This document shows positions 24,721-32,292 of a stretch of 64,000 nucleotides of DNA, one piece after another. The notes under the pieces were generated by a model. The model was not told the DNA's origin and made no database searches. It saw only the letters and a list, made by a program, of their open reading frames with translations. The DNA is from Saprospiraceae bacterium (GTDB lineage: Bacteria; Bacteroidota; Bacteroidia; Chitinophagales; Saprospiraceae), in the NCBI GenBank assembly GCA_016714025.1, contig JADJOB010000002.1:2202001-2266000 (forward strand), read 5' to 3'. A program made the position numbers and the translations under genes. Every line of letters starts with the position of its first letter. Position 1 is the stretch's first letter.

Positions 24721-27446
24721 TAATTAGGTTTGCCTCTTAATAATTCAATAAATCCTGTTAATTGGTCCTTGGTTTTTAAGTTTGTTTGAAATCCTGAATA
24801 ATAAATTATACAAGAATAAAAATATACTCCATCTGGCAGGGGATTGCCGGATTCATCTTTTCCATCCCAGTTTATTTTAGGATCAGTGGTTTCGAAAACT
24901 TGTTTTCCCCAACGATTTATTAATTTAAATTCAATTTTATCTACAAAGCGGAAAGGGTATGGTTTGAAAATGTCATTTGACCCATCTTGATTTGGTGTAA
25001 ATGTATTTGGTAGTTTATAGATAGGGCAATACTGAACACAAACTGTATCAATTATTGGACATTCATTGTTTAATGAATCAAAAGCACTGATTCCATAACA
25101 GTTGGGAATGATATCTGATAATACATGTTCGTATTCTAATGTATTTATATCATTTATTTCTGTCAGCAATACTTTTTTAGAATCAATATAATAATATAGA
25201 CGATATCCTATTGCGTCATGGTCAGTACATGAAAGATTTGGATTTGTCCAATTTAGTTTGTTAGAAATCGTTTCTTGATGTAATTCTTGATTGCAAGGTC
25301 CTGTAACATTAAGAACAGGGCAACAAGGAGGTTTTTTATCTTCAGGAACAGCACATTGTTCGTTGGAATGATTTAAAAGTGGTTGTTCAATACTAAGAAT
25401 TCCATAGGTACCATATGCTTTAATTTTGTAACAATATAATTTTTGATTCTGCAACTGATTATCTGTATAGGTATTTAAACTGGTAGTTCCTATCGAATCA
25501 AATGCTTGTGTATTTTCATTTAATCGAAGTATAATAAATTTATAATTGGTCCAAGGGGTTTTAGCATACCAATTTAATTGGATAGACTTATCATTTGGTT
25601 GTAAAGTCAGATAGATGCTTTGAGCAGAGTCGGATCGATGATCTGATTGGTTTGCAGGCAACAATTGCACTCTGTAATTGTGTTGAAAGGCTTTTGTATT
25701 GATGTTTTGATGCAAAAACAAGGTATCCCAATTGGTATTAAAATAAGTGTAAGTTTTAATACTTTGTGGTATGTTATTCCAGTTTGTATTGGCAATTTTA
25801 TGTTCAATTGTTAGCAAGTAGGGTCCAGAATTACGTATCGTATCAAAGGCAAGAGGATCTGGCTTTAACCATTTAACGTTTACTTGTCCGGTTAAGCTAT
25901 CTGTTCGTTGAACATCAACATTCAACAAAACTGGATTTTCAATAGCAAGTGAATTACATGTTTCGTTTGAATGTAAACTACTTTCAAAATTTACGGGATA
26001 ACCTGATGCATTGATTTTTGCAAATTCGCCGAGGACCCTATAACAGTAAAATTTTGATTTTTGCACCAGGCTGTCGATATAGTAATATTGATTTCCTTGT
26101 ACATTTTTCGTAAGATATGCTATTTGTGTATATAAATTCACTGGCAGTCCCGGATGACAAGTGTCATGTGTCAAAATGGTAGATTGTTCCTTTCTCCACA
26201 CCGAAAATCCGCGAAAAATATCGTCAAAAGTTTCACAGTCGTATGGTTTTTGCCATTGAAGTCGGATTGAATTCTGTTCAGGTTTAGAACTTAAATTTTC
26301 TGGAGCAGGTCCCACCACTTTGATCCGAATGGTATGCAAATATGCTAAACCTGTTGTGTCAAGATAATTATCTGTTACTTTAAGTACAACAAAGTAATAT
26401 TCCTTTCTAACATGGCTGCAAGTGGTTTGCCAACTCAGTGTCGCTCGAATAGGGGAATTTTGAAATTGATTGTGTTGATCAATTTGTGCCGGTGGATCTG
26501 TATAGAAAGCTGCTCCGTTTGCTTCGATTTTTATTTTAGACTTAGGATTCAAACTATCAGGATCAAATGCAAAAATTGGAATTTCCAGTTTTGTTCCAGC
26601 AACAACACACGTATCAGTTATAGTTTGGATGAACGGGGGCTGGTTGTCTCGGCAATCATTCCTAACAAAAATTTGCATATCCCGCATGGTGCTACTAATT
26701 CTTATCCCTTTTCGATATTCATGAACAATGATTACAATATTGTATTCTCCAGCTTTTTGAGGAGAGGTCCATCTGAATGTACCATCTTTTGAATCTAAGC
26801 TAATATTATTGTTCAGTCCAGCTTGTATTTGATTTGGATAAAAATAATTAGGAACGATAGTGCCTGTAGCCATTAGTGGAATTCCTAATTCAAAACTAAG
26901 ACTGTCTCCATCTTCATCGTAAGCAGCAGGATTGTGCGTAAAAGCTTTGCCAACACATGCAAAATCTATTGGTTCTTGCAATAGTTGAACAGAATGATTT
27001 GGATATTGGAATAATAAATTCAATAAACTGACACTTGTTTGAATATAAAATGGAATATTTACACTATTTGGTGGATCGATATTAAGGATATTATCTACAC
27101 GATTTGGATCCTGAACACTGATCAAATAACTACCACGCCCTGGATAGCTGTGTTCCGCGATGTACACATTCTTTTTTATATTGTTTGGTAATATTTGACC
27201 ATTACCATTTATCCTTACCACATTTGAAAAGCTTCCATCTCCCCAGGCAATTGAAATACTATCTCTGTCTGCCGAAACGCTGCTTGTTTTAGTATAGGTG
27301 GTGACGACAGCGCGTATACTTAAATCGGATAATTGAGTATATGAAATTTCGCCGGCTCTGTTGTGTGTTGCAAAAATTTGGCTTGCAAAAGCTATGATAC
27401 AAATACTTATTGCAATGACCCGATTTAAATAGCAACTGGATTTCAT
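24720..27446 (-). CDS. Secreted protein with gliding-motility-associated (CHU_C) C-terminal domain
   Basis: 908 residues. A signal peptide (about 1-26) is followed by a beta-rich N-terminal region with PKD/cadherin-like segments (DSISIAWGDGSFSNVVRI; AYDEDGDSLSFELGIPL), then fibronectin-III-like repeats (about 385-780; PENLSSKPEQNSIRLQWQKP). It ends in a CHU_C domain, LPNTFTPNQDGSNDIFKPYPF to GVYFYSCIIYYSG. Such C-terminal domains direct export through the Type IX system, so the protein should be released or bound at the cell surface. The function is unknown. It is embedded between rfbD and ribE with one- and four-base overlaps. Confidence 0.88.
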   Translation of the reverse strand: MKSSCYLNRVIAISICIIAFASQIFATHNRAGEISYTQLSDLSIRAVVTTYTKTSSVSADRDSISIAWGDGSFSNVVRINGNGQILPNNIKKNVYIAEHSYPGRGSYLISVQDPNRVDNILNIDPPNSVNIPFYIQTSVSLLNLLFQYPNHSVQLLQEPIDFACVGKAFTHNPAAYDEDGDSLSFELGIPLMATGTIVPNYFYPNQIQAGLNNNISLDSKDGTFRWTSPQKAGEYNIVIIVHEYRKGIRISSTMRDMQIFVRNDCRDNQPPFIQTITDTCVVAGTKLEIPIFAFDPDSLNPKSKIKIEANGAAFYTDPPAQIDQHNQFQNSPIRATLSWQTTCSHVRKEYYFVVLKVTDNYLDTTGLAYLHTIRIKVVGPAPENLSSKPEQNSIRLQWQKPYDCETFDDIFRGFSVWRKEQSTILTHDTCHPGLPVNLYTQIAYLTKNVQGNQYYYIDSLVQKSKFYCYRVLGEFAKINASGYPVNFESSLHSNETCNSLAIENPVLLNVDVQRTDSLTGQVNVKWLKPDPLAFDTIRNSGPYLLTIEHKIANTNWNNIPQSIKTYTYFNTNWDTLFLHQNINTKAFQHNYRVQLLPANQSDHRSDSAQSIYLTLQPNDKSIQLNWYAKTPWTNYKFIILRLNENTQAFDSIGTTSLNTYTDNQLQNQKLYCYKIKAYGTYGILSIEQPLLNHSNEQCAVPEDKKPPCCPVLNVTGPCNQELHQETISNKLNWTNPNLSCTDHDAIGYRLYYYIDSKKVLLTEINDINTLEYEHVLSDIIPNCYGISAFDSLNNECPIIDTVCVQYCPIYKLPNTFTPNQDGSNDIFKPYPFRFVDKIEFKLINRWGKQVFETTDPKINWDGKDESGNPLPDGVYFYSCIIYYSGFQTNLKTKDQLTGFIELLRGKPN

Positions 27447-28306
27447 ATCGTCGTTGTGATTTTATCTAGGCATTTGTGAAGACTGTTTTTCCAACTTGGA
27501 ATTGCAATTTGTAATTCAGTTTTGATCTTAGTGCAATCCAGTTGACTAAATGCAGGGCGAGGTGCCAAAGCTCCAAATTCATTTGTACTTATTGCTTTTA
27601 ATGAAACATTCAGGTTTAAATGTGAAAATATCTCCTGAGCAAATTCATACCATGAACAAGCGCCTTCATTGCAATAATGATATATTCCTTCAATTTTTTT
27701 AGACGGGGAAAGTATAATTTTTATAATTACCTCCGCAAGATCAGCTGCATAGGTTGGTGAACCTATTTGATCATCCACAACCTGAATGGGTTTGCCCAAA
27801 TTAGCCATACGAATCATGGTTTTAACAAAATTATGACCAAAACTACTGTACAGCCAGGAGGTGCGTATAATAATATTTTGGGGATTGTAGTTCATAATTA
27901 CATCTTCTGCCTTGCTTTTAGAAGTAGCATAAACACCATTTGGATTCTTAGGAAACGTTTCAATTAAAGCTTTGTGAATAGAATTGAAAAATACATAATC
28001 ACTTGAAATTTGAATGATTCTGGTTTTTAATCCATTACAAGTAGCGGCTATCATTTTCGGAGCTTCATAATTGATCCGGTTACAGATTTCAGAATTTGTT
28101 TCTGCCAGATCAACCTTGGTATAAGCTGCAGTATTTACAACAAAATCAGCATGAGCATTGCTTAAAATCTTGTAAGTCTGCTTTTCATCTGAAATATCCC
28201 ATTCCGTTTTATCAAAAAATTCAAACTTGATTTCAGGATATAAACTTGCGAGGTGTTGTATTTCCTGAGCTAATTGACCTTGGGCACCCGTAACAAGTAC
28301 TTTCAT
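27443..28306 (-). CDS. rfbD: dTDP-4-dehydrorhamnose reductase
   Basis: 287 residues of the extended SDR family. Nucleotide-binding GAQGQLA is at 7-13, and there is NTAAYTKVDLAE, the SSDYVF strand, and the catalytic Y126-x3-K130 pair in GVYATSK. It reduces dTDP-4-keto-L-rhamnose to dTDP-L-rhamnose with NAD(P)H. It overlaps rfbC and the downstream secreted-protein gene by four bases each. The first two enzymes of the pathway (rfbA, rfbB) are not in the window. Confidence 0.93.
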   Translation of the reverse strand: MKVLVTGAQGQLAQEIQHLASLYPEIKFEFFDKTEWDISDEKQTYKILSNAHADFVVNTAAYTKVDLAETNSEICNRINYEAPKMIAATCNGLKTRIIQISSDYVFFNSIHKALIETFPKNPNGVYATSKSKAEDVIMNYNPQNIIIRTSWLYSSFGHNFVKTMIRMANLGKPIQVVDDQIGSPTYAADLAEVIIKIILSPSKKIEGIYHYCNEGACSWYEFAQEIFSHLNLNVSLKAISTNEFGALAPRPAFSQLDCTKIKTELQIAIPSWKNSLHKCLDKITTTI

Positions 28307-28854
28307 CTGCCTTGGATTTTCAACAATTTATAAAAATCCAATTGCTTGTCTTTGTTCGAAATTTTCTGCAATTCCTGTGGAATCATCCAATCAATATTCA
28401 AATCAGGATCGAGCGGATGAATCCCAGATTCGGAATTTTTATCATAATAATTATCACATTTATAATTGAAAACACAATCAGTACTTAGCACGGAATAACC
28501 ATGAGCAAAGCCCCGTGGAATTAATAATTGTTTTTTATTTGCTCTGGATAAAATAATGCTAAACACTTTTCCAAAGCTTTCACTGTATTTTCTTAAGTCA
28601 ACCACAACATCCAAAACTTCGCCATGGCTTACTCTGACTAATTTAGCTTGGCTCTTTGTGCCAATTTGAAAATGAAGTCCTCTGATGACTCCATAAGTTG
28701 ATTCCGAGGCATTGTCTTGAACAAAATGGTAAGCTAAATTATTCTTGACGAACCACCGAGCATTGTATGATTCAAAAAAACAGCCGCGTTCATCTTCAAA
28801 CGAATCAGCTTGAAGTACAAACAAGTCATGAATACCGGTTTCAAACAGCTGCAT
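28303..28854 (-). CDS. rfbC: dTDP-4-dehydrorhamnose 3,5-epimerase
   Basis: 183 residues, a cupin-fold epimerase that converts dTDP-4-keto-6-deoxyglucose to the L-rhamno form. Signature parts are FEDERGCFFESYNARWF, VIRGLHFQ with catalytic H61, VVDLRKYSESFGKV and LIPRGFAHGYSVLS. It sits one base after der and overlaps rfbD by four bases, so the two rhamnose enzymes are made together. The product is used for surface polysaccharide or glycoprotein rhamnosylation (general knowledge). Confidence 0.95.
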   Translation of the reverse strand: MQLFETGIHDLFVLQADSFEDERGCFFESYNARWFVKNNLAYHFVQDNASESTYGVIRGLHFQIGTKSQAKLVRVSHGEVLDVVVDLRKYSESFGKVFSIILSRANKKQLLIPRGFAHGYSVLSTDCVFNYKCDNYYDKNSESGIHPLDPDLNIDWMIPQELQKISNKDKQLDFYKLLKIQGR

Positions 28855-28855
28855 T

Positions 28856-30157
28856 TTATTTTTCCTTAAAAATTAAGCGAATTGGAGTGCCATTAAAATT
28901 ATATAATTCACGCATTTGGTTTTCTAAAAATTGTTTATAACTGCCTTTTATCTGGTCGGGATAATTTGTAAAAAACGCAAAAGCAGGATAGGGTTTTGAT
29001 ATTTGAGTTATATATTTTATTTTAATCAAATGATTTCTATAGGAGGGTGGGGGTATTTTTGCAATAGCCTCAAGCATCTTATCATTTAAATCAGAAGTCT
29101 TAATTTCTTGCTTTCTGTTATTGTAAACTTCAATCCCTTTTTCAACTGCTTGAAATATACGTTGTTTGTCTTTGGCGGAGATAAATAATATGGGAACATC
29201 AACAAATGGAGCAAGTTTTGACCTGATTTTAGTTTCAAACTCTTTAGCTGTTTGAGTTGTCTTTTCAAGTAAATCCCATTTATTAACCAAAATTACCAAT
29301 CCTTTATTTCGTTTTATTACCAAGGATACCAATTCCATGTCTTGCGCTTCTATGCCCAGGGTTGCATCTATCATAAGGTAACAAACATCACAATCTTCAA
29401 TTGCATTTATAGCTCGAATTACAGAATAAAATTCCAGATCTTCAAAGACCTTATGTTTTTTGCGAATTCCAGCAGTGTCAATCAACATAAATTCTTTTCC
29501 GTATTTTCTATAAATGCTATGAACAGGATCACGGGTCGTGCCAGCTATATCCGTTACAAGATTTCTTTCCTCATCTAAAAGTGCATTTAAGAAAGATGAT
29601 TTACCAACATTTGGTTGGCCAATAACCGCAAATTTAGGTAATTCAGATACAGTTTCTATGTCGTCCGGAATTAACGCAGCAACTGCATCTAATAATTCAC
29701 CGGTGCCGCTTCCGGATTGAGATGAAATACAATACAATTCATCAAATCCCAAGCCCCATAATTCTTGTGCTTGTAAGTAACGTTGATTGTTGTCTACTTT
29801 ATTCGCAATTAAAAATACTTTCTTATTAATCTTCCTCAACATTTTTGCTACCTGATTGTCAAGATCTGTAATTCCTGCAGTAGCATCCGTCATAAATAAA
29901 ATGCAACTTGCCTCTTCAATGGCAAGTTCTACTTGTTTTCTAATCTCTTTTTCAAAAATATCTTCTGAACCGGTTACAAAACCACCCGTGTCAATTACTG
30001 TAAAATGTTTCCCGTTCCATTCGCTGACATCATAGAGTCGGTCTCTGGTAACACCACTCACGTCATCAACAATTGATTTTTTATGTCCAATCAGTCGATT
30101 AAAAAATGTTGATTTCCCTACATTGGGTCTCCCCACTATTGCTACTGTAAAACTCAT
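28856..30157 (-). CDS. der: Ribosome biogenesis GTPase Der (EngA)
   Basis: 433 residues with two tandem G domains: the first P-loop GRPNVGKST at 9-17 and NKVD near 119-122, the second P-loop GQPNVGKSS at 180-188 and NKWD later, followed by the C-terminal KH-like domain (HLIKIKYITQISKPYPAFAFFTNYPDQIKGSYKQFLENQ). It acts in 50S assembly. It overlaps era by four bases, so two ribosome-assembly GTPases are coupled. Confidence 0.97.
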   Translation of the reverse strand: MSFTVAIVGRPNVGKSTFFNRLIGHKKSIVDDVSGVTRDRLYDVSEWNGKHFTVIDTGGFVTGSEDIFEKEIRKQVELAIEEASCILFMTDATAGITDLDNQVAKMLRKINKKVFLIANKVDNNQRYLQAQELWGLGFDELYCISSQSGSGTGELLDAVAALIPDDIETVSELPKFAVIGQPNVGKSSFLNALLDEERNLVTDIAGTTRDPVHSIYRKYGKEFMLIDTAGIRKKHKVFEDLEFYSVIRAINAIEDCDVCYLMIDATLGIEAQDMELVSLVIKRNKGLVILVNKWDLLEKTTQTAKEFETKIRSKLAPFVDVPILFISAKDKQRIFQAVEKGIEVYNNRKQEIKTSDLNDKMLEAIAKIPPPSYRNHLIKIKYITQISKPYPAFAFFTNYPDQIKGSYKQFLENQMRELYNFNGTPIRLIFKEK

Positions 30158-31056
30158 TGAAAAATACTTGATTTTGTAATAAATGATTCATTGTTTCGCC
30201 AGTCTTTGCGTAATTTAATGCTAAGACTTAAATATACTTTTTGGTCCAGGTATTTTTCAATTTCAGTTCTTGACCGAATTCCAAGTTCTTTTAATTTACC
30301 GCCACCCTTGCCAATTAGGATAGGCACCTGAGATTGTTTCCCTACATAGATATTAGCATAGATTACAGCCATTTCCAGTTGATCATCTACCCCTTTGCAA
30401 CTTTCAATGGTTACAAAACAATGATAGGGTATTTCTGCATCATATAACTTAAATAATTGCTCACGAATTAATTCACTAATAAAAAAACGAATTGGGCGAT
30501 TGCTAATAATGTCATCCGGATAATAGGCTGGATGAACCGGCAACAAGTTTTTTACTTCGGTAAGCAGCGTATCGATTCCTAAATTATTAATTGCAGAAAT
30601 GTTTATAATCTTTAAATGGGGTATTCCAAGATGCTGGATGGTTATTACAATTTCAGCAATACGTTGTGGGGTAGAAAGGTCGACTTTGTTTAAACAAATG
30701 ATAATCGGTACTTTGATTGGGTGAAGCAGCTTTACAAATGCATCGGGAAGTTCAAGGTCTTTGCTTGCGTCAATGACTAAAAGCAAACAATCAGCATCTT
30801 CCAATGCATTATAAACCTGGATATTCATACTTAAATGAAGCGGGTAATTGGTCTGATCAATAAATCCAGGGGTATCTGAAAATATAATTTGAAAGTCAGC
30901 TTCATTAATTAAACCAAGAATTCGCTGACGGGTTGTCTGAGGCTTTGGTGAAATAATCGCCATTTTCTCACCCGTTAGTGCATTGATTAAAGTGGATTTA
31001 CCACTATTTGGTAAACCAATCAAATTAACAAATCCTGATTTAAATTGATCGCTCAT
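30154..31056 (-). CDS. era: GTPase Era
   Basis: 300 residues. The P-loop is GLPNSGKST (14-22), followed by the switch region KPQTTRQRILGL, DTPGF (G3) and NKVD (G4). The C-terminal KH domain has LIGKGGGKLKELGIRSRTEIEKYL, and the end is FITKSSIFQ. It binds the 3' end of 16S rRNA and checks 30S maturation. It follows a hypothetical gene by one base and overlaps der. Confidence 0.97.
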   Translation of the reverse strand: MSDQFKSGFVNLIGLPNSGKSTLINALTGEKMAIISPKPQTTRQRILGLINEADFQIIFSDTPGFIDQTNYPLHLSMNIQVYNALEDADCLLLVIDASKDLELPDAFVKLLHPIKVPIIICLNKVDLSTPQRIAEIVITIQHLGIPHLKIINISAINNLGIDTLLTEVKNLLPVHPAYYPDDIISNRPIRFFISELIREQLFKLYDAEIPYHCFVTIESCKGVDDQLEMAVIYANIYVGKQSQVPILIGKGGGKLKELGIRSRTEIEKYLDQKVYLSLSIKLRKDWRNNESFITKSSIFQ

Positions 31057-31057
31057 T

Positions 31058-31615
31058 TTATGTTTTTGATGCTACAAATTCCATTAAATCCGTGGGATTC
31101 ATTTTTCTCCAATTAATATCCTGAAATGCTGGACCAAAATTTACAAAATGTTGAATTCCAAATAATTTAATTTCATCCATCACAGGTTTTTGCATATTAA
31201 TAAAGAAAATACTTCCTTGTTCGTCTTTAATCTCTTCATACCATTCTTCATAATAACAATCATCAGAACCATGAAAATTGAATACATGCTCCCAGATTAA
31301 TATAAAATTTCGGATGCCTTGATTTTCCAATGGCTCAATGATATCCCGCTTTAAAAACATAATATCATTGTTTATGCAATCATTCCATTCTCCAATAAAT
31401 TCCAATATACAAAATCCTTCTTCATAATCTGCAAAAAGTAACTTCGCATAAAGAGTTTCAGAACCAATTTCGTCCCACAATGGATGAATGTAATAGTTAT
31501 AAACTTTATTCCGATAATTAAATTCATCGTGAAACGAGTTGAAAAATGGACTTCGCTCGTCTTCTGAACTATTGTACAAATCCTGCCAGTTGTAAAAGGG
31601 TTCTATATCGTGCAT
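31058..31615 (-). CDS. Conserved acidic protein of unknown function, first gene of the era-der operon
   Basis: 185 residues, soluble, rich in Asp, Glu, Trp and Tyr. It has no signal peptide, membrane span or recognised catalytic motif. Clusters such as NFHGSDDCYYEEWYEEIKDE and FGPAFQDINWRKMNP look like a conserved fold. Its stop is one base before the era start, which suggests a link with ribosome assembly or with translation of Era; this is inference from position. I do not recognise the family. Confidence 0.75.
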   Translation of the reverse strand: MHDIEPFYNWQDLYNSSEDERSPFFNSFHDEFNYRNKVYNYYIHPLWDEIGSETLYAKLLFADYEEGFCILEFIGEWNDCINNDIMFLKRDIIEPLENQGIRNFILIWEHVFNFHGSDDCYYEEWYEEIKDEQGSIFFINMQKPVMDEIKLFGIQHFVNFGPAFQDINWRKMNPTDLMEFVASKT

Positions 31616-31622
31616 ATATTTG
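31590..31622 (+). promoter_or_regulatory. Promoter of the NadR-like kinase gene
   Basis: TTG at 31590-31592, 22 bases, then TATATTTG at 31615-31622, which matches TAnnTTTG. The elements lie inside the first codons of the divergent gene. The expected start near 31628 gives a leader of about 19 bases. Confidence 0.5.
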
Positions 31623-31646
31623 TAGGAAGGATGAACTTATTAACAG

Positions 31647-32180
31647 ATGCCTTATAAAATAGTTGTTACAGGGCCGGAATCATGCGGAAAAACAAGCCTT
31701 TGTAACTATTTATCAAGCACTTACAAAGGTAAGATGATCCCTGAATATTCGAGGACCTATCTGGCTGAAAATCCTGGTTATCCTGATTTTAATGCCATTG
31801 AAATGATGGGTTTTCAGCAAGAATATTTGAATAAATCCGCTTTAGAATCCTTTCCTTTGGTTTTTTGTGATACGGATGCGTTAAATTACATGATTTGGAG
31901 CCTGGAAATTTATGGCAAAGTCTCCCATTCATTGGAGTTGCTTTTTGGCAAAAATGAAGTCACTCTTTACCTGCTTTGCTGTCCAGATATCCCGTGGGTC
32001 TTTGATCCGCATCGTCAAAACCCAACAGATCGAGACAGGCTATTTAAAAGGTATTGGCAATTTTTACAAAAAAAGAATTTGCCACTTTGCTTTGTCTCAG
32101 GATCTGGCATTGCACGATTTAAGAAAGCATGCTTTTTTATTGAAAATCATATTCCAGAAATCCGTAACTTTAAACGTTGA
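31647..32180 (+). CDS. NadR/AAA_28-like P-loop kinase
   Basis: 177 residues. A P-loop GPESCGKT (9-16) begins a compact kinase-like ATPase domain with EYSRTYL, FCDTDALNYMIWS and a lid-like region DPHRQNPTDRDRLF. It resembles the ribosylnicotinamide-kinase half of NadR. In Bacteroidota such proteins often sit beside PnuC/PnuT vitamin transporters and TonB receptors, where they may phosphorylate and trap an imported vitamin. Here the gene ends inside a TPP riboswitch and precedes a TonB receptor, so a thiamine-type substrate is a reasonable guess; nicotinamide riboside is the alternative. Confidence 0.8.
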   Translation: MPYKIVVTGPESCGKTSLCNYLSSTYKGKMIPEYSRTYLAENPGYPDFNAIEMMGFQQEYLNKSALESFPLVFCDTDALNYMIWSLEIYGKVSHSLELLFGKNEVTLYLLCCPDIPWVFDPHRQNPTDRDRLFKRYWQFLQKKNLPLCFVSGSGIARFKKACFFIENHIPEIRNFKR

Positions 32181-32259
32181 TTTGGGGTGCCGCATATGCT
32201 GTCTGCCGGCTGAGATTATACCCACCGAACCTGCCAGGGTAATTCCTGGAAGGGAACGA
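32175..32259 (+). promoter_or_regulatory. TPP (thiamine pyrophosphate) riboswitch
   Basis: The conserved THI-element parts appear in order: GGGGTGCC (32184-32191), CTGAGA (32210-32215), ACCC (32220-32223), GAACCTG (32227-32233), CAGGGTAATTCCTG (32235-32248) and AGGGAA (32251-32256). P2 pairs GGGT with ACCC, P3 pairs GCCG with CGGC, and P4/P5 uses CAGG/CCTG. P1 can pair CGTT (32175-32178) with AACG (32255-32258), so its 5' strand overlaps the last codon and stop of the upstream kinase gene. AGGGAA can also pair with TTCCCCT (32269-32275), a possible expression platform. It should repress the TonB receptor when TPP is plentiful. Confidence 0.93.
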
Positions 32260-32292
32260 TAGAGGCGATTCCCCTTCATTTAATTGAATCTT

